Shown here piece after piece: positions 25,539-36,715 of a stretch of 64,000 nucleotides of DNA (position 1 is its first letter; the number at the start of each line of letters is the position of its first letter). Position numbers and translations under genes: made by a program. The notes below the pieces were generated by a model that searched no databases, was not told the origin of the DNA, and was given only the letters and a program-made list of their open reading frames with translations. Source of the DNA: JAWLBY01 sp041687455 (GTDB lineage: Bacteria > Pseudomonadota > Gammaproteobacteria > Xanthomonadales > Xanthomonadaceae); contig JAWLBY010000016.1 of NCBI GenBank assembly GCA_041687455.1, forward strand, positions 1-64,000, in the 5' to 3' direction.

Positions 25539-26395
25539 TGCAAGCGACCACGCTAGTTTCTGCCGACGTAGTTGCCGCCGCGCTCGGGCGTCCCGGGGTC
25601 GTCGCGGTCGATTGCCGCTTCAGCCTGGCCGACGCGCGTGCCGGCGAGGAAGCCTATCTGGCCGGACACCTGCCTGGTGCCGTCTACGCCCATCTCGACC
25701 GTGAGCTGGCCGACCGTACCCGGCCCGAACGCGGCCGGCACCCGCTGCCCGACGCGGCCGATTTCTGCGCCCGGCTCGGACGCTGGGGCATCTCTGCCGA
25801 TACCCAGGTGATCGCCTACGACGGTGCCGACGGCGCCTACGCCGCTCGGCTGTGGTGGATGCTGCGCCTGCTCGGACACCGGAAGGTGGCCGTGCTCGAT
25901 GGCGGCTACACCGGCTGGGTGGCCGCCGGGCAGCCGGTCGACCAGCGCATCCCGCGGCCGCGGCCGGCGTTGTACAGCGCCCGCTGGGATGTCCGGCAGA
26001 TCGCGTCGATGGCAGTGGTCGCGGCGCGCATGGCACTGGCTGCGAGCCCGCTGATCGACGCCCGCGCGCCGGAGCGGTTCCGCGGCGAGATCGAGCCGAT
26101 CGACAGCGTGGCCGGACACATCCCCGGCGCGATCAACCGTCATTACGTCTGCAACCTGGACGGCAGCGGTCATTTCAAGCCGTCGGTGCAACTGAAGCAG
26201 GAATTCACCGAGCTGCTGGCCGGCGCCGATCCGTCCGAGGCGATCCACATGTGCGGCTCCGGTGTCACCGCTTGCCACAACCTGCTGGCGATGGAGCATG
26301 CCGGACTGGTCGGCTCGCGGGTCTATCCGGGCTCGTGGAGCGAATGGATCGGCGACTCCAGCCGGTCGCGCCCGGTCGCCCGCGGCGTCGCCTGA
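25535..26395 (+). CDS. sseA: 3-mercaptopyruvate sulfurtransferase (two-domain rhodanese, SseA-like)
   Basis: 286 residues, two rhodanese domains. The N-terminal domain carries VVAVDCRFSLAD and LPGAVYAHLD; the C-terminal domain carries PLIDARAPERFRGEIEP. The active-site loop is MCGSGVTACHN, where CGSGVTA marks mercaptopyruvate sulfurtransferases rather than thiosulfate:cyanide enzymes (CRKGVT). Start overlaps the Nudix stop by 4 bp. Cytosolic; supplies sulfane sulfur. Confidence 0.93.
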   Translation: MMQATTLVSADVVAAALGRPGVVAVDCRFSLADARAGEEAYLAGHLPGAVYAHLDRELADRTRPERGRHPLPDAADFCARLGRWGISADTQVIAYDGADGAYAARLWWMLRLLGHRKVAVLDGGYTGWVAAGQPVDQRIPRPRPALYSARWDVRQIASMAVVAARMALAASPLIDARAPERFRGEIEPIDSVAGHIPGAINRHYVCNLDGSGHFKPSVQLKQEFTELLAGADPSEAIHMCGSGVTACHNLLAMEHAGLVGSRVYPGSWSEWIGDSSRSRPVARGVA

Positions 26396-26721
26396 CCCTG
26401 CCAGCGCTGACCGCTGACCGCTGACCGCCGCAGCGGCGAGATCGCCGGCTCGGCCGGGTTGCGAGCCTGTTCAGCCGGCCCGGCCGAGCATGAAGCCGGT
26501 GCAGGAGTCCGTCGCGGTTGTCTGCCGACAGACGGCGCGGCGTCGCGCTGCGGGCAGGCAGGGCCGATGGCGATATCACACACATTGCTGCGGGACGCCC
26601 AGGCGTCCGTCGCCGTCACACCCGGCGACGCCGGGGCCGATGTCGTGCTCGGGAACGCCGTCGGGCGGTCCGGATTCGGCCGCAGTGGCGCGCTGTTCCT
26701 GCGGTGGGCGGAGACGCGCTG
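26396..26721. other. 326-bp gap with a short GCTGACC tandem repeat
   Basis: GCTGACC is repeated three times in tandem near 26407-26427. No gene, tRNA or clear terminator is seen in the remainder; open frames here are Arg-rich and not convincing. The promoter of the REC-EAL gene should lie here but no strong hexamers are visible. Confidence 0.5.
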
Positions 26722-29700
26722 ATGCGCTCGCGGGCATTGCCCGGCCGATCGCCGCGAGAACGTTTGCCGCCGCCCGGCATCGGCACGACGGCGGGGCGGA
26801 ACGGCGAACGGTCGCGCACGGTCCTGGTCGTCGACGATCGCGCGCCGGGCCGTGAATTCCTCGCCAGCTTGCTCGGTTACGCCGGTTACCGGGTGCTTGA
26901 GGCCCGGGATGGCGTGCAGGCACTGGAGACGGTCCGGCGCGAGCGCCCGGATCTGGTCGTCACCGACGTTCCGCTGCCGAACATGGACGGCATCGAACTG
27001 ACCCGCCGGCTGCACGCCGACCCGGTCACTGCCTCGCTGCCTGTCGTGCTCTGCACCGCCGTCGACCAGCTTGACGAAGCGCGCGCGCTGGCCGGCCCGG
27101 TCGGCGCTGCCGCGGTGCTGGGCAAGCCGGCCGAGCCGCAACGGATCCTCGACACGGTGCGTGCCCTGCTCGCGCCGTCAGCCGTGCGGAACGGCGGAGA
27201 CCCGTTGCCGCTGCCGGCCGCCGCCGAGCTGCTGGCGCTGCAGAAGCGGCTGCAGGATTCCCTGGGCGAAGGCATGCAGGCGCTGGCCGGCGAGCCGGCA
27301 CGGCCGGGCGGACGGCTGCGGCAGGCGCTGGACGGCCTGCAGACGCTGAGCACGCGGCTGGCCGCCGTGCTCGAGCTCGGCCTCGATCTGGCGCATGAGC
27401 GCGATCCCGATCGGTTGCTGCAGGCGGTCTGCAGTACCGCGCGCAACGTCGTCGTCGCCAGCTACGCTGGCCTTTGCATCGACACTGCCGGCCCGCGTCC
27501 GTGGCGGTTCGTCGCCCGTGGCATGACTGCCGATCAGTTGGCCGCGGTGCGTGCCGCACTGCAGCCGACCGCCGGCCTGCTCGGGCAGGTCGCCGCCGAT
27601 GGCCATGCGCAGCGCCTGCGGACGGTTCCGTCGCTCGATGCGCTTGGCCTGCCGCCCTCGCATCCGCCGGTCCGCGAGATGCTGGCAGTGCCGGTCGAAA
27701 GCGGCGGTGCCATCCGCGGCTGGCTGTATCTCGCCGACAAGCTCGGCGCTGCCGGGTTCAGCGACGAAGACGAGCAGTTCGCTGCAACACTGGCGGCACA
27801 GGCCTCGGCAGCGTACGAGAACCTGGTCCTGTACGACCAGGTGGAGAAGCACGCCGAACAGCTCGAAGCCGAAATTGCCGAACGCAAGCTGGCGGTCAGT
27901 CGACTGGCCGAGAGCGAGCGCCGGTTCCGTCAGCTCGCCGAAACGATCAACGAAGTGTTCTTCCTGGTCGCGCCGGGCAGGAACCGGCTGCTGTACCTGA
28001 GCCCGGCCTACCAGCGGATCTGGGGCCGCAGCGGCGCGATGCTGTACGAATCGCTCGATCGCTGGATGGATGACATCGATCCTCGCGACCGCGCACGGGT
28101 CGAGCGCGAAGTGCTGCTGGCGATACCGCCGGGCCAGTTCGACAGCGAGTTCCGGATCCGGCGCCCGGATGGCGCCGAGCGCTGGGTGCGCGTGCGCGGA
28201 TTCCCGATCCATGGACCGAAAGGCGAGCTGCAGCGAATCGCCGGTGTCGCCGAGGACGTCACCGAGCGCCGTGAACACGAACAGCGGATCGCCCGGCTGA
28301 CGCGAATCTACGCCGTGCTGTCGGACATCAATTCGGCGATCGTGCGGATCCGAGATCGCGACGAACTGATGCAGGAAGCCTGTCGCATCGCGGTCGACGA
28401 AGGCCGGTTCGAAATCGCCTGGATCGGCATCGTCGGGCCACGCCATCCACAGGTTGCAGCCGGCGCGCGCCGCACGCCGCAGGGTGCCGAACGGCATCTG
28501 CCGTCGTGGCCGACGTCGCCCCGGCATGCCGCCAATCGCGTACTGCACGAAGCGCGGTCGGTCATCATCAACGACCTCGCCGGCGAAGCCCAGCTCGGCA
28601 CGGGACACGAGCCGCTGCAATGCAGTTCGATGGCAGCGTTTCCGATCAGGGTCGATGGCGAGCTGCGTGGCGTACTGACGCTGTGCGCCGCCGAGGCCGG
28701 CTACTTCGACGAGCAGGAGTTGCGCCTGCTGCGCGAGCTGGCCGGTGACATCGGTTTCGGTCTGCAGTACATCGGCAAGGAGGAGGGGCTGCGCTATCTG
28801 GCCTTCTACGATCCGCTGACCGGGCTCGCCAACGGCACGCTGTTCCTCGACCGGCTGCGGCAGTTCGTTGCCAACGCCAGGCTGAGCCGCGAGCGGGTCG
28901 CGGTGGTCGTGCTCGACCTCGAGCGGTTCACGCAGATCAACGACAGCCTCGGCCGGCAGGTCGGCGACGCACTGCTGCGGATGGTCGCCGAGCGGCTCGG
29001 GCAGGCCGTCGACGAGCCGTTCAGCGTGGCGCGGATCAGCGCCGATTCGTTCGCGCTGGCGATCGGCGGTTTGCACCATCGCAGTGACGCGGCGATGCTG
29101 CTGAACGAGCAGGTGCTGCGCAACATCGAGCAGCCGTTCTCGGTCGACGGCAGCGACCTGTTGCTGTCCGCGCGGGCCGGCATCGCGATGTATCCGGGCG
29201 ATGGCGACGACGCCGCGACGCTGTTCAACAATGCCGAAGCCGCGCTCAAGCGCGCCCAGCTCAGCGGCGAGCGGTATCTGTACTACGCGCGGCAGATGAA
29301 TGCCGAAGTCGCCGAGAAGCTGGCGCTCGAGGCACGCCTGCGGCGGGCGCTGGAGCGCCGGCAGTTCTGCCTGCACTACCAGCCGAAATGGCTCGCCGAC
29401 AGCGGCGAGCTGCTCGGTTTCGAAGCGCTGGCGCGCTGGCACGATCCGGAGCGCGGCCTGATGCTGCCCGGTGCGTTCATGGCGCTGCTCGAGGAAACCG
29501 GTTTGATCCTCGAGTTCGGCGAATGGGCGCTGCGGCAGGCGCTGTCCGATTACCGCGACTGGAGTCGTCGCGACCTGCAGCCGCCGCGAATCGCGGTCAA
29601 CGTGTCGGCACTGCAGTTGCATCGTCCGGATTTCGCCGACCGCGTGCTGGCCGCGATCGAGGATTGCGGTGTCGGCGCCGATGCGCTGGAACTCGAGATC

Positions 29701-30141
29701 ACCGAAACGGTGATCATGCAGGACGTCGAAACCTGCATCCGCACCCTGCAACGGCTGCGCGCCGCCGGCGTCTGCATCGCGATCGACGACTTCGGCACCG
29801 GCTATTCGTCGCTGCGTTACCTCGCGACGCTGCCGGTCGACACGCTGAAGATCGATCGCTCGTTCGTCGTCACGATGCTGCAGGATGCATCGAGCCAGGC
29901 GATCGTGTCGCTGGTGATCTCGCTTGCGCGCACGCTGGAGCTGTCGGTGATCGCCGAGGGCGTCGATGCCGACGCGCAGGCCGATGCGTTGCGGACGATG
30001 GGCTGCGGCGCGATGCAGGGCTTCCTGTTCGGCGGTCCGTTGCCGGCCGACGAGGCGGCCGGGCAGATCGGCCGGCCGCCGCCGGCTGGCCTGCTCGGCG
30101 GAATCAGGCCTTCGACTTCAGTTTTGCGACCAGCGCCGTGA
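26722..30141 (+). CDS. REC-GAF-PAS-GAF-GGDEF(degenerate)-EAL c-di-GMP phosphodiesterase
   Basis: 1139 residues from the ATG at 26722. REC (about 32-155): VLVVDD, phospho-acceptor Asp82 in VTDVPLPNMDG, Lys in LGKPAEP. GAF about 215-385. PAS about 400-515 ending in AGVAEDVTERREHE. Second GAF about 522-690. GGDEF domain from about 691 (YLAFYDPLTGLAN), but the signature is SADSF (773-777), so it is probably not a cyclase. EAL (901-903) is intact, with NVSALQL, ELEITET, IDDFGTGYSSL, LKIDRSFV, IAEGV and QGFLFGGPLP all present, so active c-di-GMP hydrolysis is expected. No membrane segment. The histidine kinase partner is not adjacent. The 3' end overlaps the convergent crotonase gene by 38 bp. Confidence 0.93.
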   Translation: MRSRALPGRSPRERLPPPGIGTTAGRNGERSRTVLVVDDRAPGREFLASLLGYAGYRVLEARDGVQALETVRRERPDLVVTDVPLPNMDGIELTRRLHADPVTASLPVVLCTAVDQLDEARALAGPVGAAAVLGKPAEPQRILDTVRALLAPSAVRNGGDPLPLPAAAELLALQKRLQDSLGEGMQALAGEPARPGGRLRQALDGLQTLSTRLAAVLELGLDLAHERDPDRLLQAVCSTARNVVVASYAGLCIDTAGPRPWRFVARGMTADQLAAVRAALQPTAGLLGQVAADGHAQRLRTVPSLDALGLPPSHPPVREMLAVPVESGGAIRGWLYLADKLGAAGFSDEDEQFAATLAAQASAAYENLVLYDQVEKHAEQLEAEIAERKLAVSRLAESERRFRQLAETINEVFFLVAPGRNRLLYLSPAYQRIWGRSGAMLYESLDRWMDDIDPRDRARVEREVLLAIPPGQFDSEFRIRRPDGAERWVRVRGFPIHGPKGELQRIAGVAEDVTERREHEQRIARLTRIYAVLSDINSAIVRIRDRDELMQEACRIAVDEGRFEIAWIGIVGPRHPQVAAGARRTPQGAERHLPSWPTSPRHAANRVLHEARSVIINDLAGEAQLGTGHEPLQCSSMAAFPIRVDGELRGVLTLCAAEAGYFDEQELRLLRELAGDIGFGLQYIGKEEGLRYLAFYDPLTGLANGTLFLDRLRQFVANARLSRERVAVVVLDLERFTQINDSLGRQVGDALLRMVAERLGQAVDEPFSVARISADSFALAIGGLHHRSDAAMLLNEQVLRNIEQPFSVDGSDLLLSARAGIAMYPGDGDDAATLFNNAEAALKRAQLSGERYLYYARQMNAEVAEKLALEARLRRALERRQFCLHYQPKWLADSGELLGFEALARWHDPERGLMLPGAFMALLEETGLILEFGEWALRQALSDYRDWSRRDLQPPRIAVNVSALQLHRPDFADRVLAAIEDCGVGADALELEITETVIMQDVETCIRTLQRLRAAGVCIAIDDFGTGYSSLRYLATLPVDTLKIDRSFVVTMLQDASSQAIVSLVISLARTLELSVIAEGVDADAQADALRTMGCGAMQGFLFGGPLPADEAAGQIGRPPPAGLLGGIRPSTSVLRPAP

Positions 30142-30862
30142 GCACGGCCTGCGTCTCGTCGCCGAACCAGCCATCGAGGAACGCATCGAGGTCAAGCAGG
30201 GCCGGATCGTCGATTGCCGCACGCAGGTCGGCGCGGGCCAACTCGCGGGTCTTCAGCATCGCCCGCCGCGGCAGCGCCAGCAGCGCCTGCAGCCACTCGA
30301 CGCTGCGCGCGACCACCTGATCGAGCGGCACCAGCTCGTCGACCATGCCGATCCGCGCAGCCTGCGTGGCATCGATCATCGCGCCCGATACCATCAGCCG
30401 CTCGGCCCGATACGCCCCGACCACGCGGCGCAGCGCGTGCTGGATGCATTCCGGCACGACCAGCGCGACCTGCACCTCGTTCAGGCCGATCCGGAAGTCG
30501 CCTTCGGCCATGACCCGGTAGTCGCAGTACAGGCTCAGCACCGCGCCGCCGGCAGGGCTGTGGCCGGTCAGCGCCGCGACGGTCGGGACCGGGCAATGCG
30601 CGAGCGCGGTGCAGACTTCGAAGAACGCCCGCCATGCACGCTCGAGCTCGTCGCGCGGCATCGCCAGCAGCGCCGGCACATCGAGCCCGGCCGAGAAGAT
30701 GCCGGGGCTGCCGGACAGCACCAGCGCCTGCGCCCCTTCCTGCGGAGCGATCTCGATCGCTTCGCGCAGCGCCTGCAGCAGCGCCGGATTCAGCGCATTG
30801 ACCGGCGGCCGCGCCAGTCGCAGTTCGAAGATGTCGTCGGCGTGGTGATGACGTTCGAGCAT
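30104..30862 (-). CDS. Enoyl-CoA hydratase/isomerase family protein (probable delta3,delta2-enoyl-CoA isomerase)
   Basis: 252 residues, crotonase fold: PPVNALNPALLQALREAI, SPGIFSAGLDVPALLAM and GHSPAGGAVLSLYCDYRVM. The first hydratase Glu is replaced (GGAVLSLYC), while the second is kept in GLNEVQVALVVP. This combination is typical of short-chain enoyl-CoA isomerases of the ECI1/dodecenoyl type. It would help oxidise unsaturated fatty acids. Convergent with, and overlapping by 38 bp, the REC-EAL gene. Confidence 0.88.
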   Translation of the reverse strand: MLERHHHADDIFELRLARPPVNALNPALLQALREAIEIAPQEGAQALVLSGSPGIFSAGLDVPALLAMPRDELERAWRAFFEVCTALAHCPVPTVAALTGHSPAGGAVLSLYCDYRVMAEGDFRIGLNEVQVALVVPECIQHALRRVVGAYRAERLMVSGAMIDATQAARIGMVDELVPLDQVVARSVEWLQALLALPRRAMLKTRELARADLRAAIDDPALLDLDAFLDGWFGDETQAVLTALVAKLKSKA

Positions 30863-30950
30863 GGCGCGCTTCCTGGCAGGACAGGCCGCAAGCCTAGCGA
30901 GTTTGACCGGCGGCAGGAATGGCGGTTGGCCGGGGCGCTACAATCACCGG

Positions 30951-31424
30951 ATGAACCGACTGCTGATCGCCCTCGTACTGCTCGCATCGGCGGCTGCCGC
31001 CGCCGCCCAATCGCTGACCGCCGAACAGGCCTGGATCCGCTCGGCCCCGCCCGGTGCGGCGATGCTGGCCGGGTATGTCCGCCTGCACAACGCCGGCTCG
31101 ACCGAGCTGCGGATCGTCGAGGCCGACAGCGACGCCTTCGGCAGCATCGAGATCCACGAAACCACCCACGAGGACGGCATGGCGCGGATGCGTCGCGTGC
31201 CCGAGCTGACGATCGCCGCCGGCGGCAGCGTCGAGCTCGCCCCGGGCGGCCTGCACCTGATGCTGATGCAGCCGAAGCGCAAGCTGATGCTCGGCGACCT
31301 GGTCGTGATCGAGCTGGTCGACGCCGACGGTGAAGCGCTGCCGATCAGTTTCAAGGTGCGCAGCATGTCGCCCGAGAGCGGGCACGAGCATCACGAACAC
31401 GATCACGGCGAACACGATCACTGA
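30951..31424 (+). CDS. Periplasmic copper chaperone PCu(A)C
   Basis: 157 residues from the ATG at 30951. Signal peptide MNRLLIALVLLASAAAAAAQ. The DUF461/PCuAC copper motif H(M)x10Mx21HxM is visible as IEIHETTHEDGMARM followed by GGLHLMLMQPKRKL. The C-terminus ends in a His-rich tail (HEHHEHDHGEHDH), which many homologues lack or have shorter; it may add a second copper site. The protein delivers copper to CuA of cytochrome oxidase. A TACAAT hexamer at 30939 is a candidate -10. Confidence 0.93.
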   Translation: MNRLLIALVLLASAAAAAAQSLTAEQAWIRSAPPGAAMLAGYVRLHNAGSTELRIVEADSDAFGSIEIHETTHEDGMARMRRVPELTIAAGGSVELAPGGLHLMLMQPKRKLMLGDLVVIELVDADGEALPISFKVRSMSPESGHEHHEHDHGEHDH

Positions 31425-31508
31425 CGCATCGCGGCCCAGGCGCGACGCCGGACGACGGCATCGCGAACCTTTGGTGCCCGATCGCGGCGTGACCGGTCGG
31501 CGCCGCTG

Positions 31509-32218
31509 TTACTCGTCGCCGCGATCGCGGCGGACGCCTGCGCAGGCCTGCCGAACCGCGGCCGGTAGTCGTGATCCCTTGCCGTTGCGGCGGTCGATCC
31601 AGACCAGCACCGTGTGGCCGTCGCTGTAGAGGATCGATCGATCCCGGCTGTCGAGCACGCGGTGTCCGAGCGTCAGGCTCGAGTTGCCGACCCGCTCGGC
31701 GTACAGCTCGATCTCCAGCCGGGCCGGCCACTCGATCGGCCGACGGTAGTTGACGTTCGCCGCCGCCAGCAACGGGGCGGTGTTGTCGTCGAGCCACGGT
31801 CCGGCCAGCGCCTGCAGCCAGCGCAGTCGCGCTTCCTCGAGGTAGGTCAGGAACACCGAATTGTTGACGTGGTTGAACGCGTCCATGTCGCCCCAGCGCA
31901 CGTCGAGTTCCGTCTGCAGCAATAGCGGACGCTCGGCCGGTGTCGGCTCCGGCCGCATGGCGTCGCTGGCTGCGGGCGGCTCGGACGCGATGGCCGCTGC
32001 GCCGGTGGCCAGTGGCGCGGCCTCGGGCACGACTGCCGCTTCGACTGCGGCCTCAGCGGCTGGTGGCGCGGCCGGCGTCTTCCTGCTTCCGCGTGCGCTG
32101 CCGGCGCGCTTGCGCGGCGCCTTCTTGGCGGCGGGCTTGCCGCCGGTCGTCTTCTCTTCGGCCGGCGCGATGCCGGTGTCGTCGTCGTTGCCCTTGACCG
32201 GCCGGCTGTCGTCCTGAC

Positions 32219-32222
<4 letters not shown>
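31509..32222 (-). CDS. Acyl-CoA thioesterase (4HBT hotdog) with a long disordered N-terminal tail
   Basis: 237 residues. Residues 1-100 are low complexity: acidic, then Lys/Arg/Ala-rich (KPAAKKAPRKRAG), then Ala/Pro/Glu-rich. Residues 101-237 form a single hotdog domain with VRWGDMDAFNHVNNSVFLTYLEE, the catalytic Asp motif of 4-hydroxybenzoyl-CoA/YbgC thioesterases, and NVNYRRPIEWPARL. The tail resembles histone-like Lys/Ala tails and may bind nucleic acid or be a linker; this is inference. Start overlaps the uvrA stop by 4 bp, so translation is probably coupled. Confidence 0.88.
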
Positions 32223-35065
<2,843 letters not shown>

Positions 35066-35186
35066 TCGGTATCGGATGGCCATCAAACAGGGAACAGGGC
35101 AGTCTAGCGACCGGACCAGTCCAGTCAAAGTCAACAGCGGCCGCTTGCTCGTCATGGTGCCGCGCCGGTCGGCTGCCGCAATTCCG

Positions 35187-35766
35187 GTAGGAGGGGCTTC
35201 AGCCCCGACCGGCGACGCCTGGACTCGGCGCAACACCGGATGCCGGTTCGCACGCGGCGCGGATCGACTGCCCCGGAACGACGCACCACCGGGCGGGCTC
35301 CCCGTAGGAGGGGCTTCAGCCCCGACCGGCGACGCCTGGACGTGGTGCAGCACCGGAGGCCGGTTCGCGCGCGGCGCGGACTGACTGCCCGGAACGACGC
35401 ACCTCCGGGCGGGCTCCCGTAGGAGGGGCTTCAGCCCCGACCGGCGACGCCTGGACGTGGTGCAACACCGGAGGCCGGTTCGCGCGCGGCGCGGACTGAC
35501 TGCCCGGAACGACGCACCACCGGGCGGGCTCCCCGTAGGAGGGGCTTCAGCCCCGACCGGCGACGCCTGGACTCGGCCCAACACCGGATGCCCGGTTCGC
35601 GCGCGGCGCGGATCGACTGCCCCGGAACGACGCACCACCGGGCGGGCTCCCCGTAGGAGGGGCTTCAGCCCCGACCGGCGGCGCCTGGACGTGGCGCAAC
35701 AGCGGAGGCCGGTTCGCACGCGGCGCGGGTCTACCGGCCCGGTCGGGGCTCCCCTCCTGCAGGGGT
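35187..35766. repeat. Tandem array of five ~116-bp units with REP-like hairpins
   Basis: Units begin with GTAGGAGGGGCTTCAGCCCC at 35187, 35304, 35419, 35535 and 35653 (spacings 117, 115, 116, 118). Each contains GACCGGCGACGCCTGGAC, a CGGATG/GGAGGCCGGTTCGC segment and GGAACGACGCACCACCGGG. An inverted REP core (CGGTCGGGGCTCCCCTCCTGCAGGGG-like) closes the array at about 35740-35766. The array occupies most of the 35066-35896 gap between uvrA and rplU. No gene is supported in it. Confidence 0.88.
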
Positions 35767-35797
35767 GGTGCGCCGGAATTCAGGGGCCGACGGCAGA

Positions 35798-35826
35798 TTG
35801 ACCTTGCCCGCGGCCCCCGCTATATT
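35798..35826 (+). promoter_or_regulatory. Sigma-70 promoter of rplU-rpmA
   Basis: TTGACC (35798-35803), a 17-bp spacer and TATATT (35821-35826) form a near-consensus housekeeping promoter. It lies 71 bp before the rplU ATG. An AGAGGAAG Shine-Dalgarno (about 35885-35892) precedes the gene. Confidence 0.8.
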
Positions 35827-35896
35827 TCGCGGTCTTTGAGTCGCCCGGCGTGCCGTGGCGACCCCTGCAAGCCAGAAGAACTACAGAGGAAGCAAC

Positions 35897-36208
35897 ATGT
35901 ACGCAGTCATGGTTACCGGCGGTAAGCAGTACCGCGTGATGAAGGGCGAGACGCTGCGCGTCGAACTGCTCGACGTCGAGCCGGGCAGCACGATCGACTT
36001 CGATCAGGTGCTGATGCTCGGCGACGGCGAGAAGGTCACGGTCGGTACTCCGGTCGTGGCCGGCGCCAAGGTCACCGCGGCGGTCAAGGCCCACGGTCGT
36101 CACGACAAGGTCCGGATCGTCAAGTTCCGCCGCCGCAAGCACCATCGCAAGCAGATGGGTCACCGGCAGCACTACACCGAAATCGAAATCACCGGCATCA
36201 GCGCCTGA
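35897..36208 (+). CDS. rplU: 50S ribosomal protein bL21
   Basis: 103 residues, the same as E. coli. MYAVMVTGGKQYRVMKGETL and KVRIVKFRRRKHHRKQMGHR are diagnostic. The ATG at 35897 follows a good ribosome binding site; an in-frame upstream start at 35855 lacks one. It is first in rplU-rpmA, with its own promoter. Confidence 0.98.
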   Translation: MYAVMVTGGKQYRVMKGETLRVELLDVEPGSTIDFDQVLMLGDGEKVTVGTPVVAGAKVTAAVKAHGRHDKVRIVKFRRRKHHRKQMGHRQHYTEIEITGISA

Positions 36209-36243
36209 CGCGCTGCCCGAACGCCTTAAGGAGTTAATTCGTC

Positions 36244-36501
36244 ATGGCACACAAAAAGGCAGGCGGCAGTACCCGTAACGGCCGCGATTCCAATCCGAAG
36301 TACCTCGGCGTCAAGATCTTCGGCGGCCAGGTCGTCGAAGCCGGCAACATCATCGTTCGCCAGCGCGGCACCCAGTTCCATCCGGGTGAGGGCGTCGGCC
36401 TCGGCCGCGACCACACGCTGTTCGCGCTGGTCGACGGCACCGTCGAGTTCGCCGTGAAGGGCCCGAAGTCGCGCCGCACGGTCAGCGTCAAGGCGGCATA
36501 A
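36244..36501 (+). CDS. rpmA: 50S ribosomal protein bL27
   Basis: 85 residues. MAHKKAGGSTRNGRDSNPKY starts without the N-terminal extension found in Firmicutes, so the peptidyl-transferase-reaching tail is made directly. GNIIVRQRGTQFHPG is conserved. Preceded by AAGGAG. A strong terminator follows at 36529-36550. Confidence 0.98.
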   Translation: MAHKKAGGSTRNGRDSNPKYLGVKIFGGQVVEAGNIIVRQRGTQFHPGEGVGLGRDHTLFALVDGTVEFAVKGPKSRRTVSVKAA

Positions 36502-36528
36502 GCGTTTCCGCCAGGCAGTATCCGGAAG

Positions 36529-36550
36529 GCCCCGCTAGCGCGGGGCTTTT
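36529..36550 (+). terminator. Rho-independent terminator after rpmA
   Basis: GCCCCGC and GCGGGGC form a 7-bp stem with a TAGC loop, followed directly by TTTT. It ends the rplU-rpmA transcript and separates it from obgE. Confidence 0.88.
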
Positions 36551-36571
36551 CGTTTGTGGCGGGCGGAAACG

Positions 36572-36715
36572 CGGGATTCGGCATTCGGGATTCGGGATTC
36601 GTTACAGCGAGCTTCCCGCGCGTCCGGACCGGTCCCGTATCCTGCTCGTCGAAGCAACGGCGTGCCGCACTCTGCTTCAACCAATCCCGAATCTCCTATC
36701 CCGAATCCCGGCCCC
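36572..36715. repeat. GAATCCC octamer repeat with inverted arms in the obgE leader
   Basis: The left arm (about 36570-36601) has CGGGATTCGG-type units and the right arm (about 36683-36711) has ATCCCGAAT-type units. The right arm runs to 4 bp before the obgE ATG, so no Shine-Dalgarno is visible. The arms are complementary and could base-pair in the transcript. Confidence 0.75.

Noticed and set aside
26722..30141. Dual cyclase/phosphodiesterase reading of the GGDEF-EAL protein
   Set aside because: The signature is SADSF instead of GGDEF, so cyclase activity is unlikely; only the EAL part looks active.
35066..35719. 218-residue N-terminal extension of UvrA through the repeat array
   Set aside because: The residues are translated REP repeats; UvrA begins at MDSIRIRGARTHNL.
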